Source: Fervidobacterium_A thailandense (GTDB taxonomy: Bacteria > Thermotogota > Thermotogae > Thermotogales > Fervidobacteriaceae). From it: a stretch of DNA of 64,000 bases. Made by a program: the position numbers and the translations under genes. The stretch is taken from NCBI RefSeq assembly GCF_041505935.1, contig NZ_CP140110.1; one strand, written 5' to 3'. The notes beneath the pieces were generated by a model that was given only the letters and a program-made list of their open reading frames with translations, was not told the origin of the DNA and searched no databases. Below, in pieces: positions 42,629-51,278 of the stretch (within the stretch, counting starts at the first letter, position 1; the number at the start of each line of letters is the position of its first letter).

Positions 42629-43975
42629 TTAACGTATCTTCAGAATCGTTGTAGCGATATAGAAATAGATCGCTATTCCTGCAAGGTCGGCGACGGTAGT
42701 GATCAGCGGTCCGGACATCACCGCTGGGTCGATACGGAAGACCTTACCGATGAACGGTAACATCGCACCTATGGAGTTGGCGAAGACTATGATCGCGAGT
42801 ATTGCCAGTCCTGCCGAGAAGTTGATTTGGACGTTCGTGGTGATCATGAATCCTCGGAGGAACAGAGTAACACCAAGAACCGCTCCCATTATCAAGCCAA
42901 TGTACGTCTCACGCAGTAAAACTTTCCACCAATCCTTCAGTTCGATCTCCCCAAGCGCCATACCTCTGATAATCAGTGTGCTACTCTGTCCTCCCGCGTT
43001 TCCGCCGGCGTCTATCATCGTGGCCATGAATGCGGCGAGGATCGGATAAAGAGATAACACTTTCTCATACCGACTTACCAGCAGCGCACTTAAGCTCTGG
43101 AAGAGCAGCAAACCCACTAACCACGGTAGCCTGTTCTTTATGTACACCCAGGGCGAAGTGTGGAAGTAACTGGTCGATGTTGCGGTCATACCAGCCATCT
43201 TGTGGATATCTTCGGTGGCTTCCTCTTCAATGATGTCGACGATATCGTCGATGACGATTATGCCGACAAGTCGTAGATCGTTGTCCACAACCGCTATCGC
43301 GTTCAAGTCGTAACGCTTCATCAATTCGGCGACTTCTTCTTGGTCCGTTGTAGTCTTCACATAGATCAGGTTTGGATCGAAGATCTCTTCTATTGGAGTC
43401 TCGGGTTCCGAAAAAAGTAGATCCTCGAGTTTGAGGGTTCCAACAAGCGTTCTGTCCTCCTCGACCACGAAAATCGTGTAAATGGTCTCAGCGTCTTTTC
43501 CAAACTTGCGCACTTTATCCAGCGCTTCTTTGACCGTCATACTCCGTGTGACGTAAACAAAATAGGGAGACATCAACCTCCCAGCGGAGTTCTCGGGATA
43601 GTTAAGAACCTCTATAGTCCTGTCCCTTTCGTTCTTGGGTAGGAACGACAAAAGCTTGGTCACAACATCGGGAGGTAATTCATCGAGGAGTTCCGCACGA
43701 TCGGATGGATCCATATTTCGGAAGATGGATTTTATCTCTTCGTCGGTGAGTAGTCTCACAAGTTCCAATTGTTCATCCGGCTCAAGTTTGGAAAAGACTT
43801 CCGCGGCAACATCCTTGCGGAGGAGACGGAAAACGATGGCTTTTTCTGAAGTTTCCAACTCTTCGATCATCTCAAAGATTAGGTTCGGATCTTGGTCTTC
43901 AAGAAGGAGCTTTAGCGTTCTGAAATCACCGCGCTCGATCAGTTTGTGCAGATCCACCTGGAGTTTGACCTTCAT
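42629..43975 (-). CDS. mgtE: magnesium transporter MgtE
   Basis: Homodimeric Mg2+ channel gated by cytoplasmic Mg2+. The 448-residue protein shows the MgtE_N superhelical repeats (LEPDEQLELVRLL, MDPSDRAELLDELPPDVV), a pair of CBS domains (about residues 135-255: FVVEEDRTLVGTLKLEDLLF, IAVVDNDLRLVGIIVIDDIVD), a plug helix, and five transmembrane helices with the pore motif DAGGNAGGQSSTLIIRGMALGE. ATG 43975 with GGAGG 10 bases upstream. A leader of about 185 bases precedes it. It heads the mgtE...bglA string. Confidence 0.96.
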   Translation of the reverse strand: MKVKLQVDLHKLIERGDFRTLKLLLEDQDPNLIFEMIEELETSEKAIVFRLLRKDVAAEVFSKLEPDEQLELVRLLTDEEIKSIFRNMDPSDRAELLDELPPDVVTKLLSFLPKNERDRTIEVLNYPENSAGRLMSPYFVYVTRSMTVKEALDKVRKFGKDAETIYTIFVVEEDRTLVGTLKLEDLLFSEPETPIEEIFDPNLIYVKTTTDQEEVAELMKRYDLNAIAVVDNDLRLVGIIVIDDIVDIIEEEATEDIHKMAGMTATSTSYFHTSPWVYIKNRLPWLVGLLLFQSLSALLVSRYEKVLSLYPILAAFMATMIDAGGNAGGQSSTLIIRGMALGEIELKDWWKVLLRETYIGLIMGAVLGVTLFLRGFMITTNVQINFSAGLAILAIIVFANSIGAMLPFIGKVFRIDPAVMSGPLITTVADLAGIAIYFYIATTILKIR

Positions 43976-44085
43976 CCATAACAGACCTCCCCTTCTCTGT
44001 TTTGCTATGGTGGTTTGTTCAAAGGACTACAACAACTCGGGTAATCCACTGATCTTCACCTCCCAAACGGACGCTGTTGGGTTTT

Positions 44086-44158
44086 AAGCGTTGGGTGGGA
44101 AAAGTACTCAAGAAAGGTGGGACATACGAAAAGCCCTCGAAACCGTCCCGCTACGCTT
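44086..44158 (-). ncRNA. candidate structured 5' leader of mgtE
   Basis: The predicted transcript starts near 44161 and runs 185 bases to the mgtE start. Its first bases form nested helices: AAGCGT (44158-44153 on the minus strand) with ACGCTT (44091-44086), enclosing GGGAC with GTCCC (44149-44145 and 44123-44119). A third hairpin CCCAA/TTGGG follows nearer the gene. I could not match it to the M-box consensus. Regulatory function is an inference from gene identity and leader length. Confidence 0.4.
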
Positions 44159-44167
44159 GACTACTCA

Positions 44168-44173
44168 ATTATA
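44168..44173 (-). promoter_or_regulatory. extended -10 promoter element of mgtE
   Basis: Minus-strand TGG-TATAAT about 195 bases before the mgtE start. The hexamer at -35 is poor (AAGAAC). Together with the divergent leuS promoter it fills much of the 427-base gap between mgtE and leuS. Confidence 0.65.
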
Positions 44174-44272
44174 CCAAATGGTTCAATTTTGTTCTTAGAA
44201 GCTTTATTTTATTGTTCTTGAATTTTGTGTTAACAGCTGGCAGTGTGGTGGCTGAGGGTAGTAATTTCAATG

Positions 44273-44301
44273 TTCACTACATCGGTAGCTTGTGATATAA
44301 T
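44273..44301 (+). promoter_or_regulatory. promoter of leuS
   Basis: -35 TTCACT (44273-44278), 17-base spacer, TGA-TATAAT (-10 at 44296-44301). It gives a leader of about 94 bases. Confidence 0.72.
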
Positions 44302-44331
44302 CAAAGTAAAAGAACGCAAAATTTCAGAAAG

Positions 44332-44387
44332 GCGAGCGGAAAGCTCGCTATTTGTTGCTTAATAATTATGCATTATCGAGAGCTCGC
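44332..44387 (+). promoter_or_regulatory. leuS leader with two alternative hairpins
   Basis: GCGAGC at 44332-44337 can pair with GCTCGC at 44343-44348 (GGAAA loop) or with a second GCTCGC at 44382-44387, which lies 3 bases before the GGAGGGAG ribosome site of leuS. The first hairpin is followed by a moderately T-rich run. No T-box consensus is visible. Confidence 0.45.
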
Positions 44388-44402
44388 ATGGGAGGGAGAC
44401 GG

Positions 44403-46859
44403 ATGAAGGAGTATAGACCACACGAAATCGAACCAAAGTGGCAAAAAGTTTGGGAAGAACGAGGTGTTTTCACCACCCCGCAATACTCGGATAAGCCCAA
44501 ATACTACGCGCTCGTCATGTTTCCTTATCCTTCCGGAACGCTACACGTTGGTCATGTGAAGAACTACGTCATCGGAGATATCGTGGCAAGGTACAAGAGG
44601 ATGCAGGGATATAACGTCCTACATCCGTTCGGTTACGACGCTTTTGGATTGCCCGCGGAAAATGCGGCAATTGCTAATAAGATACACCCCAAAAAATGGA
44701 CGTTCGATAACATAAACACGATAAGGGGACAAATCAAGAAGCTTGGAATTAGTTACGACTGGTCGAGGGAAGTAATTACCTGCACGGAGGACTACTACAA
44801 GTGGACTCAGTGGATATTCCTGAAGCTTTACGAAGCGGGCCTGGCTTACAAAAAGCCCGGTGCGGTTAACTGGTGCCCGAGCTGTCAAACCGTCTTGGCG
44901 AATGAACAAGTGAAAGATGGTAAGTGTGAGCGATGCGGAACACCGGTAACGATGAAGCATTTAGAGCAGTGGTACTTTAAGATCACCGACTACGCCGAAA
45001 AACTCCTCGAAGGCCTTGATAGACTCGAGGGTTGGCCCGAGCATGTGAAGACGATGCAACGAAATTGGATAGGCAAGAGCACCGGTGCGGAAATTGATTT
45101 TCCGGTTGAGGGAACGGATAAGAAGATAAGGATATTCACCACAAGGCCGGATACCATTTACGGTGTGACCTTCATGGCGGTCGCTCCCGAATCGCCACTT
45201 GTTCTCGAACTAGTTACGGAGGACAAGAAGGCGGAAGTTGAGGCGTTCCTGGCAAAAGTTGCCCTTGAGGATCGCTTTAAAAGGACGAGCTTGGAGGCTA
45301 AGAAGGAAGGAGTCTTCCTTGGCCGGTACGCTATCAATCCTCTCACCGGTGAGAGGATTCCAATATACGTTGCGAACTACATCCTCTACGAATACGGTAC
45401 AGGTGCCATCATGGCCGTTCCAGCTCACGACCAAAGGGACCACGATTTTGCGAAAGCTTATAACCTTCCGATACGGCAGGTCATTAAACCTTACGAGGGT
45501 GAGTGGAACGTCGAAGAAAAGGCCTACGAAGACGAAGGTATTATGGTGAACAGTGGGCCGTTCAATGGTCTGAACAGCAAGGATGGAATCGAAGCAGTGA
45601 TAAAGTTCTTGGAGGAAAAGGGCATTGGTAAACGGAGTGTTCAGTACAAGCTGAGGGATTGGCTCATCTCACGTCAGAGGTACTGGGGTGCACCAATTCC
45701 GGTGGTTTACTGTCAGAAATGTGGGATAGTTCCAGTTCCAGAGGATGAGCTTCCCGTAAGGCTTCCGGAGGATGTCGAATTCCTGCCCACAGGTCAGTCG
45801 CCGTTGATGCTCAGTGAGGAGTTCAAAGCCACAAAATGTCCAAAATGTGGTGGGCCAGCCCAGCGCGAAGTGGAGACAATGGACACGTTCGTGGATAGTT
45901 CGTGGTACTTCCTAAGGTACGTTAATCCGAGGCTCGATGATAAACCGTTCGACACGAAGGACGTGAATTACTGGCTACCGGTAGACCAGTACATTGGTGG
46001 CGTAGAACACGCGGTCTTACATCTGCTTTACTCCAGATTCATCACGAAAGTCTTGCACGATCTCGGATACGTTGGATTTGACGAACCTTTTGAAAATCTT
46101 TTCACACAAGGCATGATCTACAAAGACGGTTGGAAAATGAGTAAATCGAAGGGTAACGTCGTATCTCCGGACGACATGGTCGAAAAGTTTGGAGCCGACA
46201 CGCTCAGAATGTACATACTCTTCATGGCTCCTCCTGAGAAGGATGCCGAGTGGAACGACGCGGGTATTGAGGGTGTTCACAGGTTCCTCAGAAGGTTGTG
46301 GAACAACTACTACAGAATTCTCGAACTGCTGAAATCTGGGCAGGTGGAAGACCGGGAGTTGAACAAGGAAGAGCGTCAACTACGCAGAAAGCTCCACGCG
46401 ATGATAAAGAAAATCAAGGAGGACATCGAAGGCGGGTTCAAGTTCAACACTGCGATTGCAGGGCTCATGGAATTCAACAACCAGCTGAGTGATTACCTTG
46501 AATCGTCAAATTCTTTCCACGCAGGTTTGCTCAACGAGATTGCGGAAAAGGTTGCCTTGATACTCTCACCGTTCGCACCACACATGGCCGAGGAAATGTG
46601 GCATGACCTTGGCAAGCAAACGTTGATAGTTGAAGAAAAGTGGCCTGACTACGACCCAAGTGCACTTATCGAAGAGGAGATAACCATGGTCGTACAAGTC
46701 AATGGAAAGGTGAGGGGAAAGATAGTGGTACCAGCCGAAGCGGCGGAAGAGGAAATCAAAAGCGAGGCGTTGAAGAATGTTGAAAAGTTGATCGCAGGAA
46801 AAAGTGTTGAAAAAGTCGTGTACGTTCCTCGGAAATTGGTGAACATAGTCGTGAAATAG
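44403..46859 (+). CDS. leuS: leucyl-tRNA synthetase
   Basis: Class I synthetase charging tRNA-Leu. The 818-residue protein has the HIGH-type motif PYPSGTLHVGHVKNY (HVGH), zinc-type CPSC/CERC, the CP1 editing domain with TTRPDTIYGVTF and YGTGAIMAVPAHDQRD, KMSKSKGN and a C-terminal domain. ATG 44403 follows GGAGGGAGACGG; in-frame upstream starts lie in the leader. First gene of a long co-directional run. Confidence 0.98.
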   Translation: MKEYRPHEIEPKWQKVWEERGVFTTPQYSDKPKYYALVMFPYPSGTLHVGHVKNYVIGDIVARYKRMQGYNVLHPFGYDAFGLPAENAAIANKIHPKKWTFDNINTIRGQIKKLGISYDWSREVITCTEDYYKWTQWIFLKLYEAGLAYKKPGAVNWCPSCQTVLANEQVKDGKCERCGTPVTMKHLEQWYFKITDYAEKLLEGLDRLEGWPEHVKTMQRNWIGKSTGAEIDFPVEGTDKKIRIFTTRPDTIYGVTFMAVAPESPLVLELVTEDKKAEVEAFLAKVALEDRFKRTSLEAKKEGVFLGRYAINPLTGERIPIYVANYILYEYGTGAIMAVPAHDQRDHDFAKAYNLPIRQVIKPYEGEWNVEEKAYEDEGIMVNSGPFNGLNSKDGIEAVIKFLEEKGIGKRSVQYKLRDWLISRQRYWGAPIPVVYCQKCGIVPVPEDELPVRLPEDVEFLPTGQSPLMLSEEFKATKCPKCGGPAQREVETMDTFVDSSWYFLRYVNPRLDDKPFDTKDVNYWLPVDQYIGGVEHAVLHLLYSRFITKVLHDLGYVGFDEPFENLFTQGMIYKDGWKMSKSKGNVVSPDDMVEKFGADTLRMYILFMAPPEKDAEWNDAGIEGVHRFLRRLWNNYYRILELLKSGQVEDRELNKEERQLRRKLHAMIKKIKEDIEGGFKFNTAIAGLMEFNNQLSDYLESSNSFHAGLLNEIAEKVALILSPFAPHMAEEMWHDLGKQTLIVEEKWPDYDPSALIEEEITMVVQVNGKVRGKIVVPAEAAEEEIKSEALKNVEKLIAGKSVEKVVYVPRKLVNIVVK

Positions 46860-46892
46860 TCCAAAACCTAACATTCAAAGGGAGTGACGAGT

Positions 46893-47867
46893 ATGAAAAG
46901 ATTTCGAGTTGCACTTTTTCTAATTCTCTCTCTGTCATTGGTGGTGCAAGTCTTTTCCCAATCCGATGTCGTAGCCGTGGTAAACGGTCGTGCGATAACC
47001 ATCGACGAGTGGAACAGGGAAGCGAACGTTCAGAAACTTCTCACAGAAATCAAAGCCACGAACGAGGTTTTCTACGACGTTTTGGTAAACACCCAAGAAG
47101 GGCAGAAGTTACTTGACGTTTACAAGCTCAAAGTTTTGGATGTTTATATTAGGAAAATACTTTTCATTCAATTTGCAGAAAGCTTGAAGGTGGCACCAAA
47201 GGATGAAGATGTGAAACGTGACGTTGACACCGAGATAGCCAAAATGCTGGCGGATCTTAAAATGACCGAACAACAGCTTAACGATTACCTAATCCAACTT
47301 GGAATGGGAAAATTAGAGGATTACAAGCAGAGGTTGTACTTGCAGAGGGCTTACTCTCTTTCGTTGGCGAATGTGTACCTCTACTACCTCAGACCCACGG
47401 AGGAAGAAATTGCACGTTACTATGAACAAAACAAGGCAAAATTTACAACACCAACCACGTACGAGTTGATACTCTTCCGTGTCAGGGATCAAGCAACTGC
47501 CGAAAGTATTAGGCAGGATTTGATAAAAACAAATGTTGGTGCAGAAGTTGCGCAAAAATACGGTATAACCGACTTCATAGATGGCACAGTCGTTCAGGAC
47601 GATACTTCCAAAATTCCCCAGGCTGTGTGGGCGTACATAAAGAACGCTGTCAGGGGCGTCCCTATAGCCTTCACCGTAGGAAGCGATCGATACGTCCTGA
47701 AGGTTAAAAACGTAAGGATAGGCGGGACGAAAACATTAGAACAAGCACGTGAGGAGATAATAAAAGAGTTAACTGCTCAGAGACAGCAAGTCGCGAATGA
47801 AGCGGTAAAAAAGGCTTTCGATGAATTTGTTTCCAGATCAAAAATCGAGTTGAGGATTAAGAAGTAA
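46893..47867 (+). CDS. SurA-like exported chaperone / PpiC-related protein
   Basis: A 324-residue exported protein. It has a signal peptide (about MKRFRVALFLILSLSLVVQVFSQ), then a SurA_N-type helical domain (VVAVVNGRAITIDEWNREA, motif VNGxxIT typical of PpiC/SurA chaperones) with long helices up to about residue 180 and a C-terminal beta/alpha part that resembles a degenerate parvulin domain (YELILFRVRDQATAESIRQ, then EQAREEIIKEL). Likely periplasmic folding helper for outer-sheath proteins, by analogy. ATG 46893 is chosen over the GTG at 46884. It lies 33 bases after leuS. Confidence 0.8.
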   Translation: MKRFRVALFLILSLSLVVQVFSQSDVVAVVNGRAITIDEWNREANVQKLLTEIKATNEVFYDVLVNTQEGQKLLDVYKLKVLDVYIRKILFIQFAESLKVAPKDEDVKRDVDTEIAKMLADLKMTEQQLNDYLIQLGMGKLEDYKQRLYLQRAYSLSLANVYLYYLRPTEEEIARYYEQNKAKFTTPTTYELILFRVRDQATAESIRQDLIKTNVGAEVAQKYGITDFIDGTVVQDDTSKIPQAVWAYIKNAVRGVPIAFTVGSDRYVLKVKNVRIGGTKTLEQAREEIIKELTAQRQQVANEAVKKAFDEFVSRSKIELRIKK

Positions 47868-47872
47868 GAAAG

Positions 47873-48901
47873 ATGAGAAATCGGGAACTTGAGGAAACCA
47901 TATTCCGAAAGGTCAGATTTTCAATTGGTGGAATTGCAACGATATTCTTTACTGGCACCTTGTATTACCACTTTGTCGAAAAGTTGTCGTTGCTCGACGC
48001 TATGTTCTTTACCGCAATAACGATTTCAACTGTAGGTTACGGAGTGCCGAAGGAATTATCGATTCACGGAAAGCTTTTCACCATGTTGCTCATCTTTGCT
48101 GGATTGTCTTTCGTACTCTACGGTATCTCCTCTATTACCGCACTGCTTGTGGAAGGAGAATTTAATCGAGCACTTCGGGAACGACGTAAGGAAAGAAGGA
48201 TTGGGAAGATGGACGCTCATGTGATAGTTGTTGGGATAGGTAACATCGGTTCACAGGTGGTCAATCAACTGCTGAGGTACGGCGAAGAGGTCGTGGGAAT
48301 TGATAAAGAACTGAGCGAGGAAAATTTAAGCGAGCGGGTAAGGGTAACCTCCACCGGTAAGTTCATCTTGGTTAACGGGGATGCGACAAAGGAAGACGTC
48401 TTAATAAAAGCTGGGATCAAGCGTGCGCGTGCATTGATCACGACTTTACCTGACGATTCGCAAAACGTTTTCGTAACCCTCACGGCAAAAAATTTGAATC
48501 CGAACATATTCGTTATATCAAACATCACCAATTTGAACAATTTAACAAAGCTAATATACGCAGGCGTGGATCAACCCATAGCAACGGCTGAGATTGCGGG
48601 ATTGAGGATTGTCGAAACGTTGCGCGGTAAAAAAGCAAAGGAAAGCTTAATCGACGTTTTAAACATTAGAAACAAAACCTTCAAGGTCGAAACTGTGAAA
48701 ATTGAAAACACCGTTCTTGTCGGCAAAAGAATTGAAGAGCTGAGACTGAAAGAAAAGTACGGGATTTTTATAGTTGCCGTCTTGAAGGGTGAAGAGTTAC
48801 TCTTGGGACCGTCGAAGGATTACAAGATAGAAAAAACCGACATTTTGGTAATCTTTGGTGAAGAATCTGGTGTTGAAAGATTCAGAAAAGACTTGTTGTA
48901 G
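47873..48901 (+). CDS. two-TM potassium channel with RCK (TrkA-N/C) domains
   Basis: A 342-residue ion channel of the MthK/Kch type: a first transmembrane helix (about 14-34), pore helix and selectivity filter TVGYG (residues 53-57), second helix (about 64-90), then RCK domain with Rossmann motif VVGIGNIGSQVV (about 117-128) and a C-terminal TrkA-C domain (about 260-342). It may control K+ release in osmotic adjustment. ATG 47873, 5 bases after the previous stop; the 3' end is upstream of mtnA. Ligand (Ca2+, nucleotide) not deducible. Confidence 0.9.
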   Translation: MRNRELEETIFRKVRFSIGGIATIFFTGTLYYHFVEKLSLLDAMFFTAITISTVGYGVPKELSIHGKLFTMLLIFAGLSFVLYGISSITALLVEGEFNRALRERRKERRIGKMDAHVIVVGIGNIGSQVVNQLLRYGEEVVGIDKELSEENLSERVRVTSTGKFILVNGDATKEDVLIKAGIKRARALITTLPDDSQNVFVTLTAKNLNPNIFVISNITNLNNLTKLIYAGVDQPIATAEIAGLRIVETLRGKKAKESLIDVLNIRNKTFKVETVKIENTVLVGKRIEELRLKEKYGIFIVAVLKGEELLLGPSKDYKIEKTDILVIFGEESGVERFRKDLL

Positions 48902-48914
48902 GAGGGATTCGAAG

Positions 48915-49961
48915 GTGAAGCTCAAAACGATGACCATGGAATGGACAGGTGACTCGTTGATACTCATCGACCAACGGAGGTTACCGTTCGAGGAAGTGTA
49001 CGTAACTTGTGCCGATTACAGATCCGTGGCCCTCGCTATCAAGGAAATGGTGGTCCGCGGTGCACCAGCCATCGGTGCCGCAGCAGCTTTTGGGTACGTC
49101 TTGGGTGCGAGGGAATTGATGAAGAAGAATTACAATTACGAGCAAGTGGTAAACCACATGAAAAACGTGAAAGAGGTACTTGCGAAAACCAGACCGACGG
49201 CGGTAAATCTTTTCTGGGCGCTCAACAGGATGGAAAGAAGACTTATCGAGCATGGAAGGTACGAAGGTTTACTGCGTGCACTGGAGGAAGAAGCTATAAA
49301 CATCGCACGTGAGGATATCGAAGTGAACAAGGCGATAGGTAGGTACGGTGCGGAGTTGCTGAAGGACGGGTTCGCTGTTCTGACTCACTGTAATGCGGGA
49401 GCACTCGCAACGGTAGATTACGGAACCGCGTTGGGTGTGCTGAGAGCTGCAAAAGAGCAGGGTAAGAGACTCAAGGTGTACGTCGATGAAACGCGCCCGT
49501 ACCTTCAGGGTGCAAGGTTAACGGCTTGGGAATTGATGAAGGATGGATTCGATGTGACACTCATTACCGACAACATGGCTGGGTGGGTTATGAAACAGGG
49601 GAAAATCAACGCGGTCATCGTTGGCGCCGACCGAATTGCGGCAAACGGTGATGTGGCAAACAAGATAGGTACTTACATGGTTGCCGTGCTTGCCAACAGA
49701 CACGGGATCCCATTTTACGTGGCAGCTCCAACTAGTACGTTGGACCTGAGCATTAAAACCGGGGCGGATATTCCCATCGAAGAACGTTCGCACGAAGAAG
49801 TTACAAACTGTGGAGGTAGACGCGTTGCACCGAACGGTGTGAGTGTCTACAATCCGGCGTTCGATGTAACCGATCACGAATTGGTTACGGCTATCATCAC
49901 CGAAAAGGGGGTTATTTATCCTCCGTATGAGGAAAACCTCAAAAAGATAATGGAAGGTTGA
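48915..49961 (+). CDS. mtnA: S-methyl-5-thioribose-1-phosphate isomerase
   Basis: Converts methylthioribose-1-phosphate to methylthioribulose-1-phosphate in methionine salvage. The 348-residue protein has the eIF2B-like fold with VVRGAPAIGAAAAFGYV, the catalytic Cys in THCNAGALATVDYGTALG and the Asp in VGADRIAANGDVANKIGTY. The start is GTG 48915 with GGAGGG 8 bases upstream; the frame is open 20 codons further upstream, but inside the channel gene. Other methionine salvage genes are not nearby. 348 residues matches family size. Confidence 0.94.
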   Translation: MKLKTMTMEWTGDSLILIDQRRLPFEEVYVTCADYRSVALAIKEMVVRGAPAIGAAAAFGYVLGARELMKKNYNYEQVVNHMKNVKEVLAKTRPTAVNLFWALNRMERRLIEHGRYEGLLRALEEEAINIAREDIEVNKAIGRYGAELLKDGFAVLTHCNAGALATVDYGTALGVLRAAKEQGKRLKVYVDETRPYLQGARLTAWELMKDGFDVTLITDNMAGWVMKQGKINAVIVGADRIAANGDVANKIGTYMVAVLANRHGIPFYVAAPTSTLDLSIKTGADIPIEERSHEEVTNCGGRRVAPNGVSVYNPAFDVTDHELVTAIITEKGVIYPPYEENLKKIMEG

Positions 49962-49976
49962 GGGGAGTGATCTACG

Positions 49977-51248
49977 ATGATAGATCTGAAACTTCTGAGG
50001 AAGAACCCTGAGATCTTTTACGATGCGATGCGGAAGCGGAATTACGACACTGAGTTGATAGACAAGATAGTCTCTCTGAATAAAGAATGGCGCGAGTACG
50101 TGACGATAGTCAACAACTTAAAGGCCAAGAGAAACGAGCTCTCGAAGATGGTTGCGAAGCTGAAAGCCGAGGGACGCAATGAAGAAGCGCAGCAACTAAT
50201 AGAAGAGAGCAAAAGAATCGGTGACGAGATAGCAAGTTACGAAGAGAAGGAGAAAAGACTTGAGGAAGAGATGTACAAGCTCGCTTTGTACATCCCAAAC
50301 ATACCGCATGAATCGGTTCCCGTTGGGCGGGACGAAACGGAAAACGTTGAAATCAGGCGGTGGGGAGAACCTCGAAAGTTTGATTTTGAGCCCAAGGCGC
50401 ACTGGGACCTCGGCCCAGCGTTGGGACTCCTTGATTTCGATCGAGGAGCGAAGCTGAGCGGTTCGAGGTTCACCGTGATGTTCGGAGCGATAGCCAAACT
50501 CGAGCGTGCACTTGCACAGTTCATGCTTGACACGCACACGAAAAACGGGTACGTGGAGGTCAACGTTCCGCACCTTGTGCGGCGCGAAACGATAACCGCT
50601 ACCGGACAGTTGCCGAAGTTCGAGGAAGAGGTCTACCTTTGCGAGCGCGACGACCTGTTTTTGATTCCCACAGCCGAGGTATCTTTGGCGGCGTTGCATA
50701 TGGACGAGATTCTTGATGAGTCACAGCTGCCGCTGAAGTACACCGCCTTCACGCCGTGCTACAGACGAGAGGCTGGTAGTTACGGTAAAGATGTTCGAGG
50801 ATTAATTAGGCAACACCAATTTGAAAAAGTGGAGCTCGTTTGGTACACGACTCCGGAGAAATCCTTCGAAGCGCTCGAAGAACTCACGCGTGATGCCGAA
50901 AGAATCCTGCAGCTTTTGGGACTACCCTACAGGGTTGTGGCCCTCTGCACGGGTGACCTTGGGTTTGCCTCGGCAAAGACGTACGACATAGAAGTCTGGC
51001 TTCCGTCCTACAACGCTTACAAAGAAATTTCTTCGTGTAGTAACGTGACCGACTTCCAGGCAAGACGTGGAAATATACGTTACAGAACGAAGGATGGAAA
51101 ATTGAACTACGTGCACACACTTAATGGTTCCGGGCTGGCTGTTGGAAGAACACTCGTTGCGATCATGGAAAACTACCAAAACCCGGACGGTTCGATAACC
51201 GTTCCGGAGGTCTTACGACCGTACATGGGCATCGATGTAATCAAATAA
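49977..51248 (+). CDS. serS: seryl-tRNA synthetase
   Basis: Class II synthetase that charges tRNA-Ser and tRNA-Sec. The 423-residue protein has the N-terminal two-helix tRNA-binding coiled coil (about 30-100), then class II motifs: motif 1 near GSRFTVMFG, motif 2 FTPCYRREAGSYGKDVRGLIRQHQF, motif 3 GSGLAVGRTLVAIMENYQ. ATG 49977 with GGGGAGTG upstream, 15 bases after mtnA. It lies in the long plus-strand run. Confidence 0.98.
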   Translation: MIDLKLLRKNPEIFYDAMRKRNYDTELIDKIVSLNKEWREYVTIVNNLKAKRNELSKMVAKLKAEGRNEEAQQLIEESKRIGDEIASYEEKEKRLEEEMYKLALYIPNIPHESVPVGRDETENVEIRRWGEPRKFDFEPKAHWDLGPALGLLDFDRGAKLSGSRFTVMFGAIAKLERALAQFMLDTHTKNGYVEVNVPHLVRRETITATGQLPKFEEEVYLCERDDLFLIPTAEVSLAALHMDEILDESQLPLKYTAFTPCYRREAGSYGKDVRGLIRQHQFEKVELVWYTTPEKSFEALEELTRDAERILQLLGLPYRVVALCTGDLGFASAKTYDIEVWLPSYNAYKEISSCSNVTDFQARRGNIRYRTKDGKLNYVHTLNGSGLAVGRTLVAIMENYQNPDGSITVPEVLRPYMGIDVIK

Positions 51249-51278
51249 CAAACGCTTATTCTTGTGGGGTTTTATATA

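Noticed and set aside
43976..44161. M-box riboswitch before mgtE
   Set aside because: Leader length fits, but I could not find the conserved M-box core sequence; listed only as a structured leader.
44302..44402. T-box leader before leuS
   Set aside because: The leader of about 94 bases is too short and lacks the conserved T-box bulge sequence complementary to the tRNA acceptor end.
44352..44402. Longer leuS start at TTG 44352
   Set aside because: The extra codons fall in the regulatory leader; ATG 44403 has the proper GGAGGGAG site and begins the conserved sequence.
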